From assembly GCA_030425685.1 (NCBI GenBank), contig JAUIAD010000009.1, positions 1-64,000 of the forward strand: DNA of 64,000 nt. Direction: 5' to 3'. Both the position numbers and the translations under genes were made by a program. The notes beneath the pieces are model-generated. The model was not told where the DNA came from. It did no database searches and worked only from the letters and a program-made list of their open reading frames with translations. This DNA is from Gammaproteobacteria bacterium. GTDB taxonomy: Bacteria > Pseudomonadota > Gammaproteobacteria > Coxiellales > Coxiellaceae. Positions 1 to 7,553 of the stretch are shown here, one piece after another (position 1 is the stretch's first letter; the number at the start of each line of letters is the position of its first letter).

Positions 1-162
1 CTGATCAATATGGGCAACAGAGTGAGAAAGCTCAGGCAATGTCTACTCCCTATTACTTATAGCCACTATGAAACAAGGGTAAAACCAGTATGGTAAAATT
101 ATTAACAGAAAATCATCCCCTGCAGAGGAGGTAAAATAGATGTTTTTCTGAGGGACTTATAA

Positions 163-393
163 GAATATCTTGGGGGTCAGGCTGAGGTTGATTATGTTAT
201 CGCTGTTAATGACCAGTTGTTACCGGTTGAAGTGAAATCTGGTAAGACAGGTCGACTTAAGTCTATGCATATTTATATGCAAAACAAGGGCGCTGAGCTA
301 GGTATTAAGTTATCTGTAGACGAGTTTGATACGTCGGAAAATATATGGTCAGTGCCCCTTTATCTTATCGAAGAATTGCCACGATTAATTTAG
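163..393 (+). pseudogene. C-terminal remnant of an AAA-type ATPase with DUF4143 domain
   Basis: This is the open tail of a decayed gene. The reading frame before the stop at 391-393 gives AEVDYVIAVNDQLLPVEVKS, the AEVDYV...PVEVKSGK pattern found near the C-terminus of DUF4143 proteins, where these residues resemble a nuclease-like fold. An in-frame TAA at 160-162 interrupts the same frame, and nothing upstream within the window restores it. DUF4143 ATPases are common accessory genes of unclear function. The first 160 bases hold only short open stretches, including a 19-residue tail in another frame ending at 62, which may belong to the same decayed gene. The family call is from recognised motifs; the pseudogene status assumes the stop is not a sequencing error. 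Confidence 0.6.
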
Positions 394-394
394 C

Positions 395-1249
395 TTAGAA
401 ACGCTTAACTCTACGGTGACAATAAGGTTCGCGATTGTTTTTTTCGTAATATTCTTGATGGTAATCTTCTGCTGGCCAGAAGATGGTTGCTTCTTTTATT
501 TGTGTTGCAATCGTTAGGCCTGAGTCTTCTAATAATGAAATAATATGCTCTGCTGTTGTTTTTTGTTTTTCATCTAGATAAAAAATAACGCTTAAATATT
601 GCGGTCCTTTATCGGGACCTTGGCCATCTTTTTGCGTGGGGTCATGAATTTCCATAAAAAACTTTAATAGCTCTTCATACGATAATTTATTGGCATCGAA
701 AACAACACGAGCGGCTTCCACATGTTTTGTTTGCTTGCTGCAAACTTGCTTATAAGAAGGGTTGGCGCTAGAGCCGCCGGTGTAACCCACTTCTGTTAAT
801 AGCACGCCGGGTAATTGTTTGAATAGGTGTTCAATGCCCCAAAAACAACCGCCGGCAAGAATGGCTTCTTCGGTGTCAGTAACGTCAGTGTCGGGAACAA
901 ATTCGATAGCCAGGGAGTTAACGCAGTGCCGTAAGTTTTTATCCGTTAGGCCCTCGCCAGTAAAGACATGGCCTAAGTGACCATCGCAATAGGCGCAGAG
1001 AATTTCTGTGCGCCTGCCGTCGGCGTCGGGTGATCGTTTAATCTTGTCTTCTATTTCATCGTCAAAGCTTGGCCAGCCACAGGAAGATTGAAATTGGTTA
1101 TCGGCGCGAAATAGTACGGCGCCGCAGCCACGGCAGATATAACTGCCTTGTTCAACGGTGGAAATATATTTTCCAGAGAACGGTGCTTCCGTTCCCTTAT
1201 CTATTAAAATATGGCTGACGGTTGGTGTTAATGTGGCGTATTTGTTCAT
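395..1249 (-). CDS. msrBA: Bifunctional methionine sulfoxide reductase MsrB-MsrA
   Basis: This enzyme repairs oxidised methionine in proteins, with both stereospecific activities on one chain. The N-terminal MsrB domain (about residues 1-120) has two zinc-binding CxxC pairs (CRGC and CAYC), the SSCGWPSF signature and a catalytic Cys in RHCVNS. The C-terminal MsrA domain (about 128-284) has the GGCFWGIEH active-site motif and a likely resolving Cys near position 277 in EPYCHRR. The B-A order differs from the A-B order of PilB-type fusions. No signal peptide is visible, so it is probably cytoplasmic. It stands alone, divergent from the stress-protein gene at 1327. The stop lies 2 bp from the end of the DUF4143 remnant, which reads in the opposite direction. 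Confidence 0.93.
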   Translation of the reverse strand: MNKYATLTPTVSHILIDKGTEAPFSGKYISTVEQGSYICRGCGAVLFRADNQFQSSCGWPSFDDEIEDKIKRSPDADGRRTEILCAYCDGHLGHVFTGEGLTDKNLRHCVNSLAIEFVPDTDVTDTEEAILAGGCFWGIEHLFKQLPGVLLTEVGYTGGSSANPSYKQVCSKQTKHVEAARVVFDANKLSYEELLKFFMEIHDPTQKDGQGPDKGPQYLSVIFYLDEKQKTTAEHIISLLEDSGLTIATQIKEATIFWPAEDYHQEYYEKNNREPYCHRRVKRF

Positions 1250-1274
1250 TTTCTGGCTGCCTTATGGTAATTCT

Positions 1275-1303
1275 TTGGAAAGCAGTGTTATAGTATATTA
1301 TAG
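1275..1303 (+). promoter_or_regulatory. Possible sigma-70 promoter of the universal stress gene
   Basis: TTGGAA (1275-1280) and TTATAG (1298-1303) are separated by 17 nt and lie just upstream of the start at 1327. The match is ordinary, and the region is AT-rich enough for other pairings, such as TATTAT at 1296. Confidence 0.3.
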
Positions 1304-1326
1304 ATAAATGGATTTAGGAAAATGGT

Positions 1327-2166
1327 ATGAAGGATACGCTGAAAATACTATTTGCAACGGATTTTTCTAAAAGCTCAAGAGTTGCTCTTGATATGCTTCT
1401 TGCGATTAAGAAAAAAATCAAAACAAAAGTTTTATTGATTCATGTTATTCCTTCTTTTTGGAAAAACTGGTTCGCCTCTGGTTTATATCAAAAAGAGGCA
1501 TTGCAGCGTTTGGAGTCTTGGCAAAAAAAACTAGTGGGAAAGATTGATAAAAAAGGGTTGTTTGTAGAGCTTGGTAATCGTAGTAACGCTATTTTATCAA
1601 AAGCAAATTCGACCAAGGCAAATTTGATTTTGTTAGCCAGTAAAAGTGATCAGTCTGAAGGGCGTTATAAATCCGGTTCAACGGCTGAAAATGTTGTGCG
1701 TCATTCTAAGAAGTCAGTATTGATTTGTAAAAATAAATCAATTTCAAATATCTTATGCGGGATAGATGGCTCCACTATTTCAGGTAAAGGTTTGGCATTT
1801 GCTATTGATTTTGCACGTCAATTTAAGGCTAAATTAACGGTGGTGTATGTCATTTCGCGCGTTGATGGTGGCGCTCTGGGGATGAGTAAGAAAGAAGTGC
1901 TGGCGGAAGAGGATAAGATAGAAGAAGATTATAAAAATAAAATCGAAAAGTTTTTTAAAAAATTTGATTTTTCTGGTGTGAAAGTGGAGAAAGAGTTTAA
2001 GTGGGGTGTTCCTTCGCATGTTATGTTGGATACAGCGGAAGACAATGAGCATGATATGATTATTGTTGGTGCGAAAGGTCATAGTAAATTACGACAAGTG
2101 TTAATTGGTAGTACGGCAGAAAAAGTATTGCGCTTTGCGCCTTGCTCATTATTGGTTGTGAGATAA
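1327..2166 (+). CDS. Tandem-domain universal stress protein (UspA family)
   Basis: The protein has two Usp domains in one chain of 279 residues (about 5-135 and 139-279), the size of UspE-like tandem proteins. The second domain keeps the nucleotide-binding pattern GAKGHSKLRQVLIGSTAEKVL (Gly-x2-Gly-x9-Gly-Ser), so it probably binds ATP. The first has only a degenerate version (SKSDQSEGRYKSGSTAENV). Proteins of this family act in the cytoplasm in general stress survival, and the exact role here cannot be read from sequence. AGGA just upstream of the ATG serves as ribosome binding site. A stem-loop follows 30 nt after the stop and could terminate it. Confidence 0.88.
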   Translation: MKDTLKILFATDFSKSSRVALDMLLAIKKKIKTKVLLIHVIPSFWKNWFASGLYQKEALQRLESWQKKLVGKIDKKGLFVELGNRSNAILSKANSTKANLILLASKSDQSEGRYKSGSTAENVVRHSKKSVLICKNKSISNILCGIDGSTISGKGLAFAIDFARQFKAKLTVVYVISRVDGGALGMSKKEVLAEEDKIEEDYKNKIEKFFKKFDFSGVKVEKEFKWGVPSHVMLDTAEDNEHDMIIVGAKGHSKLRQVLIGSTAEKVLRFAPCSLLVVR

Positions 2167-2191
2167 TTTAAGAAGTTTTTTGCTGGACTTT

Positions 2192-2296
2192 AAAGAAAAC
2201 CGCCTTACTTCGAGTGGGGTGGGGTGGGGTGTTGAAATAAGGCGTTTTCTATTCTTTTTTAATTCTTTTGCTATAGTTTGTTTTCCTTCGTTGTTT
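2192..2296 (-). ncRNA. Candidate small RNA 1 with C-rich terminator loop
   Basis: On the minus strand a promoter-like pair, TTGCGA (2331-2326) and ATATAA (2308-2303) with 17 nt between, precedes an A-rich leader. This ends in a stem-loop (about 2248-2196) followed by a T-rich run. The terminator loop carries CACCCCACCCCACCCCA. The same layout is repeated about 270 bp away at 2462-2587, and both promoter and hairpin are conserved, which argues for a transcribed unit rather than a plain terminator for the stress gene. Read on the plus strand the hairpin also ends in T-rich sequence, so it could be a bidirectional terminator. I recognise no known RNA family. Confidence 0.4.
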
Positions 2297-2653
2297 CCAT
2301 GTTTATATGATCTCATATAATTGTTTCGCAAATATGATTGAAATGTGAACAGAATGTGTTTTTGTGAATATTTTCCAAAGTTATTATAACCTATTGATTT
2401 TATGTGATAATATATCGTGCTGCAAAATTTCGGGAGTAATATGTCATTGTGCGAAGGGCATAAAAAAACACCTTATTTGCCAGATAGGGGTGGGGTGGGG
2501 TGTTTCTGGCGACATAAGGTGTTTTTATTAACTCTGTTGTTTATTCTGCTTATAAGCTTTTGTCCTCTTGTGTTTGTGTTGTTGCTTTCATGTTTCTATG
2601 ATCGCATATAATTGTTTCTACAATTCGATAGAAATGTGTATGAATTGTGTTTT
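2196..2653. repeat. Tandem duplication of a G-tract hairpin unit
   Basis: Two diverged copies lie in tandem. The hairpins are at 2196-2248 and 2464-2526, each with three GGGG tracts separated by single T in the loop (2214-2231 and 2487-2502). The downstream arms at 2291-2363 and 2581-2653 share most positions, including ATGATC flanked by TATA-rich palindromic sequence and ATATAATTGTTTC. The offset is 268-290 bp. The stem bases differ between copies yet stay paired (GCCTTA/TAAGGC in one, CACCTTAT/ATAAGGTG in the other). This is the content of the gene-poor stretch after the stress gene. Confidence 0.75.
2462..2587 (-). ncRNA. Candidate small RNA 2, sibling of RNA 1
   Basis: This is the second copy of the unit. 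A minus-strand promoter-like pair (TTGTAG at 2622-2617 and CATAGA or ATAGAA near 2599-2593) leads to about 125 nt. It ends in a strong stem (AACACCTTAT pairing with ATAAGGTGTT) followed by seven T residues at 2468-2461, a textbook intrinsic terminator. The loop again contains CACCCCACCCCACCCC, which could pair with G-rich ribosome binding sites. The T-run makes the minus strand the better reading here. No homologous family is recognised. Confidence 0.45.
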
Positions 2654-2807
2654 CTTGCAAAAAACAGGATTATTTCGTGTGAAAGACTTAAGCTATTGAA
2701 TATATTATATATTTCTTTGTGATTATTTCATTGAAACAAGGGTTTTCTTTTTTGTAGTCAGTATTAGGGGTATTATTTAACGGTGTTAAAGAGAACGGGG
2801 CTAGAAG

Positions 2808-2966
2808 GTGTTAGGTTCAGAAAAGATATCCGGTATTGGAGATCACTTGGGTGAGATTTTTAATCGGTCAGGAGGTAATCCGGCCAGCGTTGTTGCAGGT
2901 TTTTTTGCGTTCTATTATATAAGAACAGTAGGTCGTTTGGTTGATGACAAAGCAAAGATTAATTAA
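2808..2966 (+). CDS. Small hypothetical protein, 52 codons
   Basis: A GTG-started frame follows AGAAGG and an earlier GGGG. It encodes a 52-residue peptide with an amphipathic, Gly-containing N-terminal half, a hydrophobic stretch VVAGFFAFYYIRTVG and a charged end. The composition looks like a real small membrane peptide, unlike the AT-rich noise around it. The stop overlaps the 3' end of the convergent histidine-kinase pseudogene. No family is recognised, and the start is uncertain because AGAAGG sits only 1-2 nt from the GTG. It could be a chance frame. Confidence 0.35.
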   Translation: MLGSEKISGIGDHLGEIFNRSGGNPASVVAGFFAFYYIRTVGRLVDDKAKIN

Positions 2967-4252
2967 TGGGTAAAGCAATTTTAACGCAAAGTCCACTGGC
3001 TGTTTTTTTGTTTTCAATCGTTAATATCCCGCCATGCGTTTCAATGATTTTTTTAGCAATAGCAAGACCTAGGCCGGCGCCTTGATGTTGTCGTGAAAGT
3101 TGTTGGAATGGTTTAAAAAGCCGTTCAATCTCATCTTCTGGAATACCGGGACCATCATCTTCAATGTGAATTTCGATTAGATTGCTCTTTTTCTTTTTAA
3201 TATATATCAATATTTTTGGCAAACTTAAGTGAGTTTTCGATAAAATTAATAATGGCACGTTGTATTAGGACTGGATCACCTTGGATAAAAAACATTTCAT
3301 CAGGTAAATGAAAGTTAATATTGTTGTTGGATTTATAATAGGTGTCTTGTAGTTTTTTCAAGCTGCTGGTAATGTCATACGTTTGCCGTTTGAGCTCGAT
3401 ATTGGCGCCTTTGGCAATGGTGAAGGAGGAGCGTACGACGTTTTGAATAAAATCGATTTCTTTTAATATGCTTTGCTTGACGTCCTCTTTGTCAATATTA
3501 TCGGCTCTTAGTCTGAGCTTAAGTAGAGGTGTGTTAATGTCGTGTGCTAGTGATGTTAGCATTAGTGTTTTTTCAGAAAACATTTCATTGATTTGATTTT
3601 TGAGTTTTGCAACTTCATCATCTATTGTTTCAGTTGGTTTTTTCTCTTTGCTTGAATTTTTCAATGTGTTTATTAAGGAGGTAAGAACATTTTTACGGTA
3701 CATGACAAAATAAAGATAGGCGAGCCCTATTGTCATTACTAGAGGAATAATAACACCGGCTAACAATACCGTGATAAAAGGAATATCTTTAACTATCTCT
3801 TGCTGTTTTGCAGATATGGTAACCCACTTTTGACTGTTAGTTAACAGGATAGATATTTTTATTTGTTTTTTGTGAATAATTTGTTTTTCAATTTTATGAA
3901 GTGTTTCTCTTAAAATAAATCCATTTGAACCAATAACGATAGCGTCAATGGGTTTTTTATCGTCTACTTCGATGATGTAGCCCTTTACCAGCCGCTGCAT
4001 GTGCATTTTTTCCCAGTTCTTATATTCTTCTGGCATCTTGTTATTGTTATCAGCTATGACAAAATCTTTGATAACCATGTCAGCGCCAAAGATAGTATTA
4101 ATTTTAGAAATAAACTGTGTGTGTTTAATAAGAATAAATGTCGATGTGGCGATAAAACCCAGATGGGTGAAAATTAATATAACAATGACAGGGCGCAAAA
4201 AGGAGTAAATGTTTATCGCTATTTTTTCATTTTCATCTTTGCCTTTAGTCAT
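2959..4252 (-). pseudogene. Sensor histidine kinase, frameshifted in the ATPase domain
   Basis: The first frame (4252 to 3197) encodes a membrane sensor kinase: an N-terminal transmembrane helix, a periplasmic loop, a second helix (about residues 165-190), then a dimerisation domain with the phospho-acceptor His in LAHDINTPLLKLRL and the N-box FIENSLKFA. It stops after KNIDIY. The remaining G-boxes (DDGPGIPEDE, GAGLGLAIAKKI) continue in another frame down to 2959. The break is at GATATATATTAAA: one more AT unit would read D-I-Y-I-K and join both halves perfectly, so a 2-bp loss in an (AT)n run explains it. It overlaps the response regulator start by 8 bp. It may be a recent inactivation, a slippage site or an assembly error. 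Confidence 0.8.
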
Positions 4253-4973
4253 AAGAAACGCCCGATAAAAACTGATAGCCCTTGTGTCGAATCGTTTTTA
4301 TTAGCTTTGCTTTTTTATACACTTTTTTGATTTTATTGCGTAGGCGAGAAATAATAATGTCGACAGCGCGGTAAAAATTATCATGACTGCCAATGCCAAG
4401 CCGTTCGCCAATGGTATCGCGGGATAAGATTTTTTGTGCATTCTCTAGAAATAATAAAAGCACGTTGACTTCGTTTTCTGTTAGAAAAATTGAGGCACCA
4501 TCGGGGGAGGTTAGCTGAGATTCACGCGGGGTAAATTTCCAACCTGAAAATTCAGCTACTTTGTAGGGAATTCCTGTCGATGTTTTTCTATCCTTTTGTA
4601 CTTCTTCTTTGCGTAAGATTGCTTTTATTTTTGCAAGGATAACGGGAAGGCCAGTGGATTTTTGCGCATAATCATCGGCGCCTGATTCTAAGCCGAGAAT
4701 ATAGTCTTGTTCTTCTTCTGAGGCGGTGAGTAATAAAATCGGCGTGGTGGTAATTTCGCGAATTGATTTGCAAAGGTCGGCGCCAAAAACATCGGGTAGC
4801 ATAAGGTCAAGGATGATGATGTGAAATTTTTCTCGTTTTATGGCGGTGATGGTCTCTTCGCCATTGCTGGTTGTCGTGACGGCAAAAGCATATTTTTTTA
4901 AATACTCTTTAAAGAGTGATCTTATTTCTGGGTCATCGTCAACCAGCAGTATTTTTTTTCTGTCAATGGACAT
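4245..4973 (-). CDS. OmpR-family response regulator
   Basis: A DNA-binding response regulator paired with the broken kinase downstream. The receiver domain (1-120) has the acidic pocket DDD at 12-14, phospho-acceptor Asp56 in LDLMLPD, Thr83 and Lys105. The Lys is followed by Ser-Thr rather than the usual Pro (KST in place of KPF). The C-terminal winged helix (about 140-240) ends in TIRHKGYQFL, typical of OmpR/PhoB relatives. The start overlaps the ctpA stop by 11 bp and its own end overlaps the kinase start by 8 bp, so it is translationally coupled in one chain. It is a clear paralogue of the regulator at 62981-63703, sharing the unusual Lys region and the FSGWKF motif. The target genes are unknown. 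Confidence 0.9.
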   Translation of the reverse strand: MSIDRKKILLVDDDPEIRSLFKEYLKKYAFAVTTTSNGEETITAIKREKFHIIILDLMLPDVFGADLCKSIREITTTPILLLTASEEEQDYILGLESGADDYAQKSTGLPVILAKIKAILRKEEVQKDRKTSTGIPYKVAEFSGWKFTPRESQLTSPDGASIFLTENEVNVLLLFLENAQKILSRDTIGERLGIGSHDNFYRAVDIIISRLRNKIKKVYKKAKLIKTIRHKGYQFLSGVSYD

Positions 4974-6321
4974 TGGTAGCGCTTAAGCTTTTCAAGATTA
5001 AAAAGGCTTCATACAGTTGGTAGTCATCTTTAGCAAGCTTCATTTGTGAGGCAAGCATTTCTTTTCGCTGTTGAACCTTTTCTTTTTGTGCTTCCGTTTT
5101 TTTGCCGTTGAGCAAGTGGTTTTTGAAATCAGACTCATCAGCTGAAAACATATTGCCTTTCGGTGTTTTTACGGTTAATTGTGGTACGGTGATATCAGGA
5201 ATAATGCCTTTTGCTTGAATCACACGCCCAGCGGGTGTGTAGTAGAGAGCAGTGGTTAGCTTAATAGCGCTATCTTTGCCGATCGGTAGAACTGTTTGCA
5301 CGGAACCTTTACCAAAGCTGCGCGTACCAACGATGACGGCACGTTTGTAGTCTTGCAGCGCGCCGGCAACAATTTCAGAGGCTGAGGCAGATCCGCCATT
5401 AATCATAACGACCATGGGTGTGCCTTCAATAAAGTCACCGGGTGTTGCTTTAATGTGGATGTCAGATCCTGGGATACGTCCTTTGGTATAAACAATATAG
5501 TCGTTGTATTTTCCGTGTAGTTTTTTAGAATTAAGAAATTCATTGGCAACGTCGCCACTGACATCCAGTAGTCCGCCGGGGTTGCTGCGTAAGTCTAGTA
5601 TCAGGCCGGAGAGTTTGCCATCGGATTCCTCTTTTAAGTGCTCAAGAGCACGATGTAGTTGTGCAGCCACAGGGCCTTGGAAAAAGGTGATGCGAACATA
5701 GCCGTAGCCTTTTTGTAACATTTTTTCTTTAACACTGACGAGCTTAATGACGTTTCTAGTGATAGGGATTGTAATCGGCTTTTCATCGCCTTTGCGAATT
5801 ACGGTTAGTATCACCGTGGTGCCTTTCTTCCCTTTAATCCGTTTAACCGCTTCATTGAGGCTGATTTTGCGTACAAAGGTATCGTCAATTTTCATGATGA
5901 TATCATTGGCTTTTACGCCAGCCTTTTGTGCCGGTGAGCCTTCTAATGGGCTAATCACTTTTAATAAACCATTTTTAACGGTTAACTCGATACCAACACC
6001 AACAAATTTTCCGGAAACGGTGGTTTTTAGTTCTTTTAGTGAAGCCGGGTCGAGATACATGGAGTGAGGATCAAGGCTTGATACCATGCCCTGAATGGCT
6101 TGGTTAAATAAACGCTGATTCGTTACTTTCTTAATATAATAGTGATGAATAACCGCAATGGCGGTAACAAAGCGTTGAATGTCTTGACGCGGAAGCTTTT
6201 TTGTTTCGCGCGAGACGTTGACGGATGGTAGATCGCTGGTTGCGAGTGTGATATTCGGTAAAAGACTGACGCAACAGATAGCAGCGGTGCCGATAACTTT
6301 TTTAAGATGCTTGAATGACAT
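4963..6321 (-). CDS. ctpA: C-terminal processing protease, S41 family
   Basis: A periplasmic or membrane-anchored serine protease of the Prc/CtpA type that trims the C-termini of envelope proteins and, in relatives, controls peptidoglycan hydrolases. The chosen ATG (MSFKHLKK) follows AAGGAG at good spacing and gives a clean signal peptide (VIGTAAICCVSLLPNITLA). A longer frame nine codons upstream lacks that arrangement. A PDZ domain (about 95-185, GVGIEL...GSPAQKAGV) is followed by the S41 core LILDLRSNPGGLL, the nucleophile region GGSASASEIVAGAL (about 310-320) and the catalytic Lys in FGKGSV (about 338). It follows envC by 14 bp, a common gammaproteobacterial pairing, and runs into the two-component genes. 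Confidence 0.93.
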   Translation of the reverse strand: MSFKHLKKVIGTAAICCVSLLPNITLATSDLPSVNVSRETKKLPRQDIQRFVTAIAVIHHYYIKKVTNQRLFNQAIQGMVSSLDPHSMYLDPASLKELKTTVSGKFVGVGIELTVKNGLLKVISPLEGSPAQKAGVKANDIIMKIDDTFVRKISLNEAVKRIKGKKGTTVILTVIRKGDEKPITIPITRNVIKLVSVKEKMLQKGYGYVRITFFQGPVAAQLHRALEHLKEESDGKLSGLILDLRSNPGGLLDVSGDVANEFLNSKKLHGKYNDYIVYTKGRIPGSDIHIKATPGDFIEGTPMVVMINGGSASASEIVAGALQDYKRAVIVGTRSFGKGSVQTVLPIGKDSAIKLTTALYYTPAGRVIQAKGIIPDITVPQLTVKTPKGNMFSADESDFKNHLLNGKKTEAQKEKVQQRKEMLASQMKLAKDDYQLYEAFLILKSLSATNVH

Positions 6322-6335
6322 GTCCCTGTCTCCTT

Positions 6336-7469
6336 TTAGTGGCACCACTTTTGTGGGTTTAATGGCTGTGCGTTATGGCGAATAGCGAAATAAAGTGCGG
6401 GGTGACGGTAGCCGCCACTTTTTCCAACAGTGGCAATGATGTCGCCTTTTTTCACCATGTCACCAACGTGTTTCTTTAAGCTATGGTCTCGTCCATAAAG
6501 ACTCATATAGCCATGTCCGTGGTTAATGATCAATATTAGCCCATAGCCAGGAAGCCAATTAGCAAACACTACTTTACCGTTTGCAATGGCGTGTATCTCC
6601 TGATTTTCAGAGGCTTTTATTAGTATACCACTCCATCTTAACTCGCTGTGATAGATTTTGGTACCAAAATAATTAAGAACATGACCTTTGGTTGGCCATT
6701 TTAGTTTTCCTTTGTAAAAGGCTAGGCTGTGGTGCATTTCCTGTTTAATCTGTTTGTTTCTGGCCCAAACTTGTTGTAGCGTGTGTTCTAGATTTTGTTT
6801 GTTGTGTGCGAGCTCAGTTAATCGTTGGCTTTTGCTTTTAATTTCTGTATTTAACTGGGCAATAACCGTGCTGCGAATCTCTTTTAGCTTGATAAGCTCT
6901 TTTTCTTCATGGGTTTGATCTAGCTGAAGCTTGGTTAGGGCGCGTGTCTCTCTTTCAGTGGCTTTTTTATAGTGCGCTAGAGCCCGCATGGATTTGCGCA
7001 AGGTATTAATGGTTTCTGCTTGTTTTTTGGCAATGTAATGATTATACATTAGAAGGCGATTAACATTTTTTGCGCTTTTTTGGTTCAGTAGTAGCTCTAG
7101 AAAAGGGGCGTGATTGATCATATAGGCTGTTTTAATTTGTTGTCCTAGGCGTTGTTCATTTTGATCAACGACTTTTTGAAAATGCTCTGCTTGTGATTGC
7201 AGCATGCTGACGGTGACTTTTCGTTCTGCCAGTTGAATTTTGGTTTGCACTAGTTTTTCTCTTAATGTGGCTGCGCCTAGCTCTGCTTCTTTGAGCTGTT
7301 TTTGATAGCGGTCGCGGATATGGTGCGCATGAACGAGTTGCTGTCTAATATTTTTAATGTTGTTTTGTAGGTCAGAGAGTTTTTTCTCATTAATGGACTG
7401 AGATTGTGCATGCGTAGTGAGTGACAATGATGCAAGTATAAAAGCAATGAGTAAGCAACGATATCTCAC
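6336..7469 (-). CDS. envC: EnvC-like murein hydrolase activator
   Basis: A periplasmic activator of septal amidases during cell separation. It has a signal peptide (residues 1-22, ending THAQS), a long coiled-coil region (about 25-235) and a C-terminal LytM/M23 domain (about 255-377). The domain is degenerate: where active M23 peptidases have HxxxD and HxH, this one reads HSELRWSGI and ALYFAIR, so catalytic zinc ligands are missing. That is the EnvC rather than the enzyme pattern. It is followed directly by ctpA and preceded by gpmI, the arrangement seen in many gammaproteobacteria. Confidence 0.9.
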   Translation of the reverse strand: MRYRCLLIAFILASLSLTTHAQSQSINEKKLSDLQNNIKNIRQQLVHAHHIRDRYQKQLKEAELGAATLREKLVQTKIQLAERKVTVSMLQSQAEHFQKVVDQNEQRLGQQIKTAYMINHAPFLELLLNQKSAKNVNRLLMYNHYIAKKQAETINTLRKSMRALAHYKKATERETRALTKLQLDQTHEEKELIKLKEIRSTVIAQLNTEIKSKSQRLTELAHNKQNLEHTLQQVWARNKQIKQEMHHSLAFYKGKLKWPTKGHVLNYFGTKIYHSELRWSGILIKASENQEIHAIANGKVVFANWLPGYGLILIINHGHGYMSLYGRDHSLKKHVGDMVKKGDIIATVGKSGGYRHPALYFAIRHNAQPLNPQKWCH

Positions 7470-7553
7470 AAAAACCCCTGGTGGCTTAACACTCTACTAT
7501 TATTCTAGCGTTCAAAACCACAGGGGTGCAATAGCTTGTGTCAGTTGGCGCTT

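Noticed and set aside
2214-2502. Intramolecular G-quadruplexes in the two hairpin loops
   Set aside because: Each loop has only three GGGG tracts, so a complete four-tetrad quadruplex cannot form within one loop; a two-tetrad or intermolecular form cannot be excluded.
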